Source: Bacteroidota bacterium
GTDB lineage: Bacteria; Bacteroidota; Bacteroidia; Chitinophagales; Chitinophagaceae
NCBI GenBank assembly: GCA_013288745.1
Contig: JABDBG010000002.1
Coordinates: 1 to 64,000, forward strand
DNA length: 64,000 nt
Direction of reading: 5' to 3'
A program made the position numbers and the translations under genes. This document shows positions 10,219-20,765 of this stretch, piece by piece. The notes under the pieces are model-generated. The model did not search any database. It was not told the DNA's origin and was given only the letters and a program-made list of their open reading frames with translations. Each line of letters begins with the position of its first letter. Position 1 is the first letter of the stretch.

Positions 10219-10979
10219 TTTGCAGTATTAGTTTTCCAAAGTTCTTCCAACTCTAGTTTATCACGCAACGCATCCATACATTTCCAAAATCCATTGTGTT
10301 GAAAAGCCATAAGCTGCTTATCATTCGCAAGTTTTTCAAGTGGTTCATCTTCCCACATCATATTGCTCATATCACCTTGTAAATAATCAAATACTGCTGG
10401 CCTTAATACAAAAAAACCTCCGTTGATCCACTTTCCTTCATCTTTAGCTTTTTCCCTGAATGATACCACCTCACTATTACCTGCAAGATCCATTCCGCCA
10501 AACCTAGCTTCTAATTGTATAGCTGTTACTGTCGTAATTTTATTATGTGTTTTATGAAAGGCTACAAGATCCGCAATGTTCACATCGCAAACACCATCAC
10601 CATACGTAAGCATAAAATCTTCATTACCAATATACTTTTTTACCTGCTGCAAGCGCCCTGCAGTTTTTGTATTTAAACCAGTGTCTACTAAAGTAACTTT
10701 AAAATTATCTGATTTAGTTCCGAGTATTTCCATTTTATTATTAGCCAGGTCAATAGATATATCTGAATTATGCAAAAAATAATTCATAAAATATTCTTTA
10801 ATGACATACCCCTTATATCCTAAGCAAATAATAAATTCATTAAATCCATAATGACTATACATTTTCATAATATGCCAAAGAATAGGCTTACCTCCAATTT
10901 CAACCATAGGTTTAGGGCGAATGTCTGTCTCTTCGCTAATCCTTGTTCCTAAACCTCCAGCAAAAATTACAACTTTCAT
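10200..10979 (-). CDS. rfbF: glucose-1-phosphate cytidylyltransferase
   Basis: 'MKVVIFAGGLGTRISEETDIRPKPMVEIGGKPILWHIMK', 'FMLTYGDGVCDVNI'. Confidence 0.95.
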   Translation of the reverse strand: MKVVIFAGGLGTRISEETDIRPKPMVEIGGKPILWHIMKMYSHYGFNEFIICLGYKGYVIKEYFMNYFLHNSDISIDLANNKMEILGTKSDNFKVTLVDTGLNTKTAGRLQQVKKYIGNEDFMLTYGDGVCDVNIADLVAFHKTHNKITTVTAIQLEARFGGMDLAGNSEVVSFREKAKDEGKWINGGFFVLRPAVFDYLQGDMSNMMWEDEPLEKLANDKQLMAFQHNGFWKCMDALRDKLELEELWKTNTAKWKKWN

Positions 10980-11026
10980 ATAACAGGTGAATTAAGCATT
11001 CTAAGGAATAATATGCGCTTGAATGT

Positions 11027-12091
11027 TTATTTTTTATCGACAGTTATTAATTCTGTTTCCATCATTTCCTTTACTAACATTGGTAAATCATATTTTGGTT
11101 TCCAGCCCAGTTGTTTGTTTGCTTTAGACGGATCTACAATTAATAAATCTACTTCAGCAGGTCTAAAATATCGAGGATGTATACCAACTACCTGTTTACC
11201 AGTCGGCAATTGATATTTTGGATTATTACATTTTTTTACAAACGCCTTTTCGTCAACACCTGTTCCCGTAAATTCTAATTCAATTCCTGCTTCACTGAAA
11301 GACATTTTAACAAAATCTCTAACTGTAGTAGTAACTCCGGTAGCCAATACAAAATCTTCCGGCTTTTCCTGCTGCATCATTAACCACATACCTTCAACAT
11401 AATCTTTAGCATGCCCCCAATCGCGCTTAGCATCAAGATTTCCTAACAATAAAATATCTTCTTTACCGACGGCAATTTTAGCAACGGCAATAGTGATCTT
11501 TCTCGTTACAAATGTTTCGCCTCTAAGCGGACTTTCGTGGTTGAACAGAATACCGTTTACGGCATACATATCATAAGATTCCCTATAGTTTACAGTGATC
11601 CAGTATCCGTATAGTTTAGCAACACCATATGGAGAACGAGGATAGAAGGGCGTTGTTTCTTTTTGTGGTATCTCCTGTACCAAACCGTATAATTCGGAAG
11701 TAGAGGCCTGATAAAAACGTGTTTTCTTTTCCAGGCCCAAAATTCTTATCGCTTCTAAAATTCTCAATACGCCTATTCCATCTGAATTTGCAGTGTATTC
11801 AGGAGTTTCAAAACTAACCTGAACATGGCTTTGTGCTGCCAGGTTATATATTTCGTCGGGCTGTGTTTGTTGTATAATACGTAACAAGCTTGATGCATCT
11901 GTAAGATCGCCATAATGCAAATGAAAACGATCCGATAAACTTTTATCAAAAAACAAATGATCTATTCTGTCTGTATTGATCAAAGAACTACGGCGTTTAA
12001 TACCGTGAACATTATATCCTTTGCTTAATAAGAGTTCTGCTAAATAAGCTCCATCCTGACCTGTGATTCCTGTAATTAAAGCTACTTTCAT
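11027..12091 (-). CDS. gmd: GDP-mannose 4,6-dehydratase
   Basis: '[33 protein letters not shown]', '[19 protein letters not shown]'. Confidence 0.96.
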   Translation of the reverse strand: MKVALITGITGQDGAYLAELLLSKGYNVHGIKRRSSLINTDRIDHLFFDKSLSDRFHLHYGDLTDASSLLRIIQQTQPDEIYNLAAQSHVQVSFETPEYTANSDGIGVLRILEAIRILGLEKKTRFYQASTSELYGLVQEIPQKETTPFYPRSPYGVAKLYGYWITVNYRESYDMYAVNGILFNHESPLRGETFVTRKITIAVAKIAVGKEDILLLGNLDAKRDWGHAKDYVEGMWLMMQQEKPEDFVLATGVTTTVRDFVKMSFSEAGIELEFTGTGVDEKAFVKKCNNPKYQLPTGKQVVGIHPRYFRPAEVDLLIVDPSKANKQLGWKPKYDLPMLVKEMMETELITVDKK

Positions 12092-12193
12092 TATCTATTT
12101 TAAATGTGATCAAAAATAGGGATATATTTTAAGTTTATTCCCTAATAAGACCTATAAATGTTGATTATTTTCTCTTAGCCAAAACAATATATT

Positions 12194-13315
12194 TTATTTA
12201 ACAGATAAGGCATTTGCTGCTTTCTTTGCTATGGCTTCCCAATAAAAATGTTCAAAATATATTGTAGGGATATGATTTTCAATGTCTGTCATAATAATGG
12301 CTGCAGCAAATAATTTCCAGTTATCGTTGGCTACAATTTGCATTTTATTGCCGGTGATACTAAGAGGCACGCCAATAGCTCCATTTGAAGTTGTTACCAC
12401 ATTCATATCATAACCCAATGATTCTACCAATTTAGTTTTAATGCCGCCGCCATCAATAACAGGATTAATAAAAATATCTGCGCCTTTAAAATAGGGGATA
12501 ATATCATCTACAAAACCGGCATAAATTATATTTTCATTTGTATAATCAATTAGTTTATTATAACCAGGCGGCAGACCTTTTCCACAGATTATTATTTTAT
12601 ATTTAAAATTGTGATCATTTAAAAGAACGGGATTAATTTTTTTGATGATAATATCAATGGCATCCTGATTTGGTTTGTAATCTAATGTACCATTAAAAAG
12701 CAACAATTTATCCTGACGATCAATCGCATATTTTGAATACAAAAAATCCTTCGCTATTTTTTTTTCTTCCTGGAGAGGGGCTTTGTTTAACTCGAACCCA
12801 TAAGTTATAGTGGTGCATTTTTGCTTCGCAAGATTAAAATGCCTGATAGCGTAATCTTTATCCTCGTCACTGATGAAAAAACAAATATCGGCACTTTTAT
12901 ATGTCAGCTTTTCATACAACGCCAGTATTTTCCACCACCATTTTCCTGTACTTTTAAAGCGAACATTTTCAATATTATGAGAATGGACTATTAATGTGAT
13001 TTTACATAAATGCTTTAACAATATGCCTAACCATCCGTAGTAAGGATGTTCTAATATTACGTGTGTTATCTCTCTTTCTTTAATTATTTTCTTTAGCGTA
13101 AAAAAATAAAAAAGATTTATATACCTGATTTTACTATTGGACAAAACATTCAATAGCTCATATCCGTCAGACAATTTCGGATCATTGCTTTGTACTGTAA
13201 CACAGGTAAGTTTTACTTCCCTACAAAAAAAACGGTTAAAAAATGCAATACCTTTTTGTCCGCCCATTTTTGCAGGAAGAAACTGATAGGATACAAGGCT
13301 TAGAACATTTTTCAT
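12194..13315 (-). CDS. glycosyltransferase (GT4-like)
   Basis: 'LLFNGTLDYKPNQDAIDII', 'IPYFKGADIFINPVIDGGGIKTKLVESLGYDMNVVTTSNGAIG'. Confidence 0.85.
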   Translation of the reverse strand: MKNVLSLVSYQFLPAKMGGQKGIAFFNRFFCREVKLTCVTVQSNDPKLSDGYELLNVLSNSKIRYINLFYFFTLKKIIKEREITHVILEHPYYGWLGILLKHLCKITLIVHSHNIENVRFKSTGKWWWKILALYEKLTYKSADICFFISDEDKDYAIRHFNLAKQKCTTITYGFELNKAPLQEEKKIAKDFLYSKYAIDRQDKLLLFNGTLDYKPNQDAIDIIIKKINPVLLNDHNFKYKIIICGKGLPPGYNKLIDYTNENIIYAGFVDDIIPYFKGADIFINPVIDGGGIKTKLVESLGYDMNVVTTSNGAIGVPLSITGNKMQIVANDNWKLFAAAIIMTDIENHIPTIYFEHFYWEAIAKKAANALSVK

Positions 13316-13334
13316 ATGTTAACTGATTGGAAAA

Positions 13335-15893
13335 TTAGGATACATCTTTTTGTTCCTTTGCCCTGTTTTTCCAAATCATAAAAGCACTGAGTAGTAAAAA
13401 GCCCCACGCAAATAAGCTAGCGAATTTTGCAAATGATTCACCCAATGCAACGGATTTAGGCTCAAATTTAAACTCGATCAGATGTTTACCGGCAGGAATA
13501 GCCAATCCTCGTAAAGCATAATCTACTTTGCAGTAATCAACTTGTTTTCCATCTATATAAGCATCCCAACCTTTGCTGTAATACATTTCGCTAAACACAG
13601 CAAACTGGTTTGCAGATGAATTAAAATCATAAGTGATATCGTCATTCAAATTTTTTATCAACCTGATGTAAGACGAGGAATCATATACAGGTTCAAAAGG
13701 AACTTTACTTTTAAAGCTTTGATCAATCACAACAGTATTTGCAGGGTCGATACTATCTAAGGCATTCATTTCTTCATTAGCATTATTAACATACCTGATC
13801 TCTTTAATCAACCAACAATTACCCAAGGCATATTTATTAGCTACCGCAATCGTTTGCTTAGGATTATTCTGATCTGGTATTATAACATATTTCATGTTCA
13901 ACATATTCAACACCTGAAAACTATCTTTCGCATTTGGGTTAGCGGCCCAGGCCTGAATATTTTTAAATAGCTCTTTGTTTTTTAAATCCTCAAATACTCC
14001 CAGTTTAGCCGGGCTATAGCCACCAATTGCATTGTGTTTGTAAGAAGCTATAGCATCATTAAATGTATTACCAACAGATACCTGAAAACCACTATTTCCA
14101 TCGCCAAAAGCAAGGTTCAATACCCTGAAAAACGAAGGGTCCCTTTTGATTTGAATATCTGCATTATAATCTTTATACACAGTTTCATAATCGGTAGGGT
14201 CTATAAAATTATCATCATTTAAATAACGTTTGCCAACACCAACCAGATCAATTGCGGTTAACAAAATTAATGCGGCATACACAATACCCGGTTTTATAAT
14301 TTGTTTTGTATAGAGAAAGATAACGGCCACGCCAGCTAACAGAAAACCAAGCGTTCTCCACATATCTTCTAAATAAAGAGCTTGCCTGTCTTTAACGATA
14401 GCACCTATATAAGCATTTACAAACTCACTATTATTTTGTAATGCATCGCTCAGGTTCTTTCTTAGTTCATTTGTTTCTTCATTTTTAAAGTCTGCTAAAA
14501 AGTAAAATAAAACTAACCCCGCGGCTATTGACCCTGCGATGATCAGGCTTTTTTTACCGATATCAGTTAATCTTTCTTTATCAGTTATTCTCACTAATTC
14601 ATTTACAAAGATTACCCCCAGCAATGGTACCGTTAATTGAGGAATCACCAAAGCCATTGCAGGTGTTCTGAATTTATTATAAAAAGGTAAATGATCAAAA
14701 AGAAAATAGTTCAGCGATTCGAAGTTTTTACCGAATGCCATTAAAACGCCTATAAGCGTGGCCGCTAATATCCACCATTTATGTTCGCTTTTTGATAATA
14801 CCAATCCTAATACAAATAACAGACAAATAATAGCACCAAAATAAACAGGACCGGATGTTGAAGGTTGGTCGCCCCAATATGCACTGGCAGCCTGGTATAG
14901 TTGCTGCGTTAATTGTTGTGGTATGTTTGGGGAATTTTGAAGTACATCTGCTACTTTCGAATCATCACCTAAACTTGTTGAAGATCCGCCACCAAATGCA
15001 TTAGGAACTATAAAAGTAAGGGCCTCAGCTTTGCCATAACTCCATTGAAATGCATACTCCTTATCTAAACCGCTTTTTGTTGTTTTATTGCCTGTACCTG
15101 TGCTGGTAAGAGCGCTTCCGCCACGCATACTTTCAGTAGCATATTCGTAAGTAGCGAAGTAGCCCATAGAGCATATCAATAAAGCAATTAAAGGCAGGAA
15201 GCTGCTTAGCAAAAGTGAAATAGCCAGGTGTTTATACGCTTTTTGTTTTACTGTATTTATAATAAGATATATACCAAGACAAAAAGCAATTATAATAGTG
15301 TAGTAAAGAATTTGCTGATGACTTTGCTCAATAAAACAAGTAGAGAAAATTAATAATAGAGAACCGCCCCACCAATATTTTTTATTAAAGATGAGTAATA
15401 TAGCTCCTAATATTGCAGGTGCATACGCCATTGACAATAACTTGGTATTATGCCCAACTGCTATTAATATAGGGTCATAACTACAATAACCGTAAGCTAT
15501 TGCCCCTAAAATAGAGAGCCAGGGATTTACGCCTATAACGATGCACAAAAAATAAAAACAAGCACAGGCAATAAATAGGAAATACACGGGAGCCGGTAAT
15601 CCTAATGTGAATATATCTGCAAAAGAAGATATTGATATGAAATAGGATTTAGGTGCCATTGCGATTTGGTAAGCAGGCATTCCACAAAACATACTATTTG
15701 TCCAAAGAGGATAATAACCATTTTTAGCATTAAACTCTATAGACTGCTCTGCCATGGCCTTCCATTGTTGTGTATCATGCTGCTCAACTACTTTCCCGTT
15801 TAACACCGGAGCTGTAAATACTATAGATAATAACAGAAATGTAAAAAAGGCAACGATATGAGGAACAAGGATCTTGAAATTGAAGTTTTTCAT
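13335..15893 (-). CDS. YfhO family multi-pass membrane protein (putative glycosyltransferase accessory)
   Basis: Many TM segments, C-terminal 'VFSEMYYSKGWDAYIDGK'; start chosen at MKNFNFKILVPHIV (15893) rather than the track start 15944. Confidence 0.85.
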   Translation of the reverse strand: MKNFNFKILVPHIVAFFTFLLLSIVFTAPVLNGKVVEQHDTQQWKAMAEQSIEFNAKNGYYPLWTNSMFCGMPAYQIAMAPKSYFISISSFADIFTLGLPAPVYFLFIACACFYFLCIVIGVNPWLSILGAIAYGYCSYDPILIAVGHNTKLLSMAYAPAILGAILLIFNKKYWWGGSLLLIFSTCFIEQSHQQILYYTIIIAFCLGIYLIINTVKQKAYKHLAISLLLSSFLPLIALLICSMGYFATYEYATESMRGGSALTSTGTGNKTTKSGLDKEYAFQWSYGKAEALTFIVPNAFGGGSSTSLGDDSKVADVLQNSPNIPQQLTQQLYQAASAYWGDQPSTSGPVYFGAIICLLFVLGLVLSKSEHKWWILAATLIGVLMAFGKNFESLNYFLFDHLPFYNKFRTPAMALVIPQLTVPLLGVIFVNELVRITDKERLTDIGKKSLIIAGSIAAGLVLFYFLADFKNEETNELRKNLSDALQNNSEFVNAYIGAIVKDRQALYLEDMWRTLGFLLAGVAVIFLYTKQIIKPGIVYAALILLTAIDLVGVGKRYLNDDNFIDPTDYETVYKDYNADIQIKRDPSFFRVLNLAFGDGNSGFQVSVGNTFNDAIASYKHNAIGGYSPAKLGVFEDLKNKELFKNIQAWAANPNAKDSFQVLNMLNMKYVIIPDQNNPKQTIAVANKYALGNCWLIKEIRYVNNANEEMNALDSIDPANTVVIDQSFKSKVPFEPVYDSSSYIRLIKNLNDDITYDFNSSANQFAVFSEMYYSKGWDAYIDGKQVDYCKVDYALRGLAIPAGKHLIEFKFEPKSVALGESFAKFASLFAWGFLLLSAFMIWKNRAKEQKDVS

Positions 15894-16085
15894 GCAGATT
15901 TTTTTCTTTAGGCAGCAAATTAAAAGTTTTATACCGAAAAGCACAATTGTTCAAAAAATACTTGTGCAACATTTATCGTTTACCATAAAATATAACAAAA
16001 TGTAAAAAGTTAATCACGTTTGTGGAAAATTTTAACTTCTTTCTTTTACTTGATTTTCCGAAATTTATATCTAACGAACTAACAG

Positions 16086-16961
16086 TTGACAGAAAATAAA
16101 GAAATATCGGCACTTTTTCATCTGATCGATGATCCTGACGTAGACGTTTACAATACGGTTAGTGATAAGATCATTTCTTTTGGAAAAGGCATTATACCAA
16201 ACCTGGAGCACCTTTGGGAAAATACCACCAATGAAGAGATCCAGGAAAGAATTGAATCGTTGATACATAAGCTTCATTTTCGCGACCTTACTGAAGATTT
16301 TATGCACTGGAAGAATGGTAGCTGCGAATTATTGCAAGGTGCCTTGTTGACAGCTCAATATCATTATCCTGATCTGCAAAGTATGCAGGCACTTCAGGAA
16401 ATTGAAAAATTACGCCGTAATGTATGGCTTGAACTAAACAGTTACCTTACTCCGTTAGAACAAGTAAGTGTTTTAACCAGTATTTTATATAATTATTACA
16501 AATTATCCGGAACTGAGATCGCTTATGATCATCCAGAAAATTTCCTGATCAATAAGACACTTGAAACAAAGAAGGGGAATGCTATCAGCAATGGCATAGT
16601 TTATCTCATCCTTTGCGAATTACTCGATATTCCTGTACGGGCAATCAATATTCCCAGGCAGTTTATCCTCGCTTATTTCGATCCTCAATACGAATTCATG
16701 AACCCGATAGGACATTCATCTGAGAAAATAAGTTTCTACATAGATCCTTTGAACGGACAAATATATTCTCATAAAGATGTTGAAAATTATTTCAAGCGTA
16801 TCTCTGTACCACCGACTACTTCGTATTTTAAAAAGATGAACAACAAACGCATTATTCAGTATTTGCTGGAAGAGTTGAGCAAATGCTTTGACAATGATCG
16901 TAACAGGTACAAGATGGAAGAGCTATTGCAATTGGTAAAGCTTCTTGATGATGATATCTGA
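16086..16961 (+). CDS. SirB1/transglutaminase-like family protein
   Basis: 'NFLINKTLETKKGNAISNGIVYLILCELLDIPVRAINIPRQFILAYF'; 5' end could lie upstream or use a non-ATG start. Confidence 0.7.
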   Translation: MTENKEISALFHLIDDPDVDVYNTVSDKIISFGKGIIPNLEHLWENTTNEEIQERIESLIHKLHFRDLTEDFMHWKNGSCELLQGALLTAQYHYPDLQSMQALQEIEKLRRNVWLELNSYLTPLEQVSVLTSILYNYYKLSGTEIAYDHPENFLINKTLETKKGNAISNGIVYLILCELLDIPVRAINIPRQFILAYFDPQYEFMNPIGHSSEKISFYIDPLNGQIYSHKDVENYFKRISVPPTTSYFKKMNNKRIIQYLLEELSKCFDNDRNRYKMEELLQLVKLLDDDI

Positions 16962-17016
16962 TAAGTAATATTACAAGACCAGTTGGAAATTTTCCATATA
17001 CAATTCAATATTAAAT

Positions 17017-17051
17017 AAAAAAGGTAGTCTGCAAAACAGACTACCTTTTTT
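17017..17051. terminator. bidirectional intrinsic terminator
   Basis: AAAAAAGGTAGTCT-gcaaaac-AGACTACCTTTTTT, 14-bp perfect stem between convergent genes. Confidence 0.9.
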
Positions 17052-17071
17052 ATTATAGAGATTATTATTAA

Positions 17072-18016
17072 TTAAAATAAACCGCCTTTTCTTAAAGCAA
17101 CTGTACCGCCACCGATTTTAAATCCATTTTCATAGATCTCTAATTTGTAAGCGCCTACTTCGAAGTTAGTTCCTTTCCAATCAGTATTAACTGTCTGGCG
17201 CTGGCCCTGAACGTAGTTAACTTCCACTTTTTGAGTATACACTTTTTCAGCGCTATCTCTTGGAATGAATGTACCTGAACCTTGAGACTCAACAGATAAA
17301 GGCTTTCCGTTAGGAGCAGTGATGCAAATGAACAATTGTTTTGCACCTGAAGCAACAATACGGTTTTCATCCAAATCAAAAGAAACATGTAGTTTGTTTA
17401 CTTTCTTAGCTTTTGTTGTTTGTTTTTCTTTACCACTGTTTTTAACATCAACACCAGTTACAGAGAAGTTAGATGCATGTAAAGTTGATCCAACATCAAT
17501 AGTACTGTCATTTGATTTTTTAGTAGAATCAAATGTTTGTTTAATTGAATCTCTTTGATTGATTACAGTAGCTTTTTCCTGAGTTAATTGAGCATTTTCA
17601 GCTTTTAATTCAGCTATTTCTTTTTCGTATCCGTCAATTTGAGCATCAAAAGATTTGATCTTACGTTTTAATTCTGCTAATTGATGCGCATCTAAATTTG
17701 TTTTTGACAACAATTTTTTGATCTGCTCTTCTTTATCAGCTAATTCTTTGTCTTTAGCAGTGATTTGATTGTCTTTGTCGATATCAGTTGTTTTCAAACT
17801 GTCGTAGCGGCTTGTTTCTGCAGTAAATAAAGTTTGCAAAGAATCTTTTTCAGTTGTAACTGTAGTAATTTGTCCAGCCTGTTGTGCAATCACTTCGCCG
17901 GTTTTATTCTTATCATAAATAATGTAGCCCCAGGTTGCTACTAATAAAAGGATCAACAAAATCGTAATCCATTTTTTTGAACTTGACTGTTCTTGCGGAG
18001 AATTGTCTACTGACAT
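17072..18016 (-). CDS. membrane-anchored coiled-coil protein, unknown function
   Basis: N-terminal TM 'KWITILLILLLVATWGYIIYD', long coiled coil, beta-rich C-terminus. Confidence 0.75.
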   Translation of the reverse strand: MSVDNSPQEQSSSKKWITILLILLLVATWGYIIYDKNKTGEVIAQQAGQITTVTTEKDSLQTLFTAETSRYDSLKTTDIDKDNQITAKDKELADKEEQIKKLLSKTNLDAHQLAELKRKIKSFDAQIDGYEKEIAELKAENAQLTQEKATVINQRDSIKQTFDSTKKSNDSTIDVGSTLHASNFSVTGVDVKNSGKEKQTTKAKKVNKLHVSFDLDENRIVASGAKQLFICITAPNGKPLSVESQGSGTFIPRDSAEKVYTQKVEVNYVQGQRQTVNTDWKGTNFEVGAYKLEIYENGFKIGGGTVALRKGGLF

Positions 18017-18285
18017 AGTTTTAAAAATTTTGGTAATTGAATGTTTTTTTCGAGAATAGCGTAAATCGCGTTTACAATGTTACAAAAATATTATCTATAC
18101 ATAACAATAATATCAGATAAAATATCTAAAATTTTGTTTAATCTTAAATAAATCATCAATACCAGCGCTTGTTACAATAAAAGTAGAAATTAAACGTTTA
18201 CCGCGGTTGCCATTCATCAAATAAACCAAAACAGACTCGGATACTATTTTTGAATCCTCACTTGTATTGGTTTATTTTTGCTGTA

Positions 18286-20127
18286 ATGAAACATCTCGCT
18301 TCACTCAATCGCTTTTTTTGGAACTATCGCTGGCGGCTACTTTTAGGAATTTTATTTGTTGTACTGACGAATTATTTCAGGATACTTTCTCCACAGCTTA
18401 CAGGGTATGTGGTAAATATTGTTGTCAATAAAGCCGATCATAGTACTGTTGCTACAACACACAATAATCAGAACGATATTATTGTTCAGGCGATCATCAA
18501 TCATCTGGAAGCAAAATCATTTGGTGAAAAAGTTTTATGGAGTGGCATCACCCTATTAATATTAGCTGTTATCAGTGGTTTTTTTATGTTTCTAATGCGG
18601 CAGACGATCATCGTAATGAGCCGGTTAATAGAATATGACCAGAAAAACCAGGTATTTACACACTACCAGCAACTGGATACTAATTTTTACAAAACGCATA
18701 GTACCGGCGATCTGATGAACCGCATCTCCGAAGATATAAGCAGGGTAAGAATGTACACTGGCCCTGCAATTATGTATGTTGTAAACCTTGCTGTAACTAT
18801 CGGGTTCAGTATTTACTTTATGGTAAAAGCCAGTCCCAGGTTAACGATTGTGGCCTTATCGCCTTTGCCCATCTTAGCTTTTACGATCTATTTTGTTAAT
18901 ACAATTATCCATAAAAAAAGTGAACGTATCCAGGCATTATTAAGTGATCTCACGACTAATGCACAAGAATCGTACAGTGGAATAAGGGTTATTAAGTCTT
19001 TCGTTCAGGAAAGAACCATGTTTGGCTTTTTTACAAAAAATAGTGAAGAATACAGAAAGAACGCATTAGGATTGGCTAAGACAGAAGCCATCTATTTCCC
19101 AAGCATTGCTTTATTGATCGGGTTAAGCACACTGATAACAATTATGGTGGGCGGATTGGATTATGTGCACGACCCGATACATAACAAAGTTGGTACCATT
19201 GCTGAATTTGTTTTATACATTCAAATGCTCACCTTTCCTGTAAGTGCCATTGGATGGACAGCCAGTATGATACAAAGAGCTGCTGCCTCCCAAAAACGTA
19301 TCAACGAATTTTTGCAAACCAGGCCAACTATCCAAAATGCTATCGAAAAAATTAAACCGCCGTTAACAGGCAATATCAGTTTTACCAACGTCGATTTTAC
19401 TTATCCGCATACGGGAATTAACGCTGTTAAAAATTTCTCCTTACAAGTTGCACCGGGAGAAAAAATAGCGATCGTAGGAAGAACCGGTTCAGGAAAATCT
19501 ACTATCGCACAATTGCTGTTACGGATGTATGATCCGCAGAAAGGAATGATCATGTATGACGGCGCACCATTAACCAAGATCGATATTGAATACCTGCGAT
19601 CGCAAATAAGTTATGTACCACAAGATGTCTTCTTATTTAGTGAAACCGTAAGCAATAATATCCGTTTTGGATATGATGATGCGACGCAGGAACAAATAGT
19701 AAAAGCAGCTAAACAAGCCAGTGTACACAATGAGATTGAGCATTTTGCACATCAATACGAAACCCTGATAGGAGAGCGTGGGGTGACATTAAGTGGGGGA
19801 CAAAAACAACGAATATCTATTGCCAGAGCCTTGATAAAAGAAGCTAAAATTGTGATCTTTGATGATTGTTTAAGCGCTGTAGATGTTAAAACCGAGAAGG
19901 AAATATTGAATGGATTGAATGAATACCTGGATAAGAAAACAGCTATAATCATTACCCACCGCATATTTTCATTGATCACGTTCGATAAGATTATAGTGAT
20001 CGATGAAGGAAAGATCGTAGAAGAAGGCACACACGACCAACTTTTACAAAAAAACGGTTACTACGCAGATATGTATGCCCGCCAGCAAAACCAGGAAGAT
20101 ACCAACGATGATATTTCCCGAAATTAG
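18286..20127 (+). CDS. ABC transporter, fused permease/ATP-binding (exporter type)
   Basis: 'IVGRTGSGKSTIAQLLLRMYDPQKG', 'LSGGQKQRISIARALIKEAKIVIFDDCLSAVD'; start may be 18250. Confidence 0.95.
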   Translation: MKHLASLNRFFWNYRWRLLLGILFVVLTNYFRILSPQLTGYVVNIVVNKADHSTVATTHNNQNDIIVQAIINHLEAKSFGEKVLWSGITLLILAVISGFFMFLMRQTIIVMSRLIEYDQKNQVFTHYQQLDTNFYKTHSTGDLMNRISEDISRVRMYTGPAIMYVVNLAVTIGFSIYFMVKASPRLTIVALSPLPILAFTIYFVNTIIHKKSERIQALLSDLTTNAQESYSGIRVIKSFVQERTMFGFFTKNSEEYRKNALGLAKTEAIYFPSIALLIGLSTLITIMVGGLDYVHDPIHNKVGTIAEFVLYIQMLTFPVSAIGWTASMIQRAAASQKRINEFLQTRPTIQNAIEKIKPPLTGNISFTNVDFTYPHTGINAVKNFSLQVAPGEKIAIVGRTGSGKSTIAQLLLRMYDPQKGMIMYDGAPLTKIDIEYLRSQISYVPQDVFLFSETVSNNIRFGYDDATQEQIVKAAKQASVHNEIEHFAHQYETLIGERGVTLSGGQKQRISIARALIKEAKIVIFDDCLSAVDVKTEKEILNGLNEYLDKKTAIIITHRIFSLITFDKIIVIDEGKIVEEGTHDQLLQKNGYYADMYARQQNQEDTNDDISRN

Positions 20128-20248
20128 CTATACATAAGCCTTATATACCCTTAAAATCAGGTTCTCCAAAATTTTGCCAATTCAAAAACAACTATATCTT
20201 TGCTTTGGACAAATTATTTACCCGAACCAAAACCTAAATTTTACAACA

Positions 20249-20698
20249 GTGGCGTACGACAACAACGAAAACAACAACGACAAAAAAATTGAAAGCGTTT
20301 ATAGCAAACGTATCAGAGCGGGAAAACGCAGGACCTATTTTTTTGACGTAAGAGAAACTCGTGGAAGCGATTATTATTTAACTATTACAGAAAGCCGTAA
20401 ACGTTTTGATTCTGACGGATACGATAGACATAAGATCTTTTTATACAAAGAAGATTTCAATAAATTTATTAAAGGGTTGATCGAAGCAGTTGATTATGTG
20501 AAAACCGATCTTATGCCTGATTTTGATTTTGATGCCTTCAACCACGATAATCCATACGAAGGTGAAGATGGTGCTTCTCCTGAAACAAAAGCAGCAGAAA
20601 CTACAGCTGATATAGTAGCTGAACCAGCACCTATCATTCCTGTAGAAAACATAACACCTGTAGATAACGGCAGTACGGAAGAAGTTGATAAATGGTAA
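20249..20698 (+). CDS. DUF3276 / PUR-alpha-like domain protein
   Basis: 'SVYSKRIRAGKRRTYFFDVRETRGSDYYLTITESRKRF'; in-frame GTG at 20249 (VAYDNNENNN) is a likelier start than ATG 20174. Confidence 0.85.
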   Translation: MAYDNNENNNDKKIESVYSKRIRAGKRRTYFFDVRETRGSDYYLTITESRKRFDSDGYDRHKIFLYKEDFNKFIKGLIEAVDYVKTDLMPDFDFDAFNHDNPYEGEDGASPETKAAETTADIVAEPAPIIPVENITPVDNGSTEEVDKW

Positions 20699-20718
20699 AA
20701 CCAAACTTAGTATAAAAT

Positions 20719-20748
20719 AAAAAATCCTCTCAAACGAGAGGATTTTTT
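20719..20748. terminator. bidirectional intrinsic terminator
   Basis: AAAAAATCCTCTC-aaac-GAGAGGATTTTTT. Confidence 0.9.
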
Positions 20749-20765
20749 TATGCAGTAACTATCAA

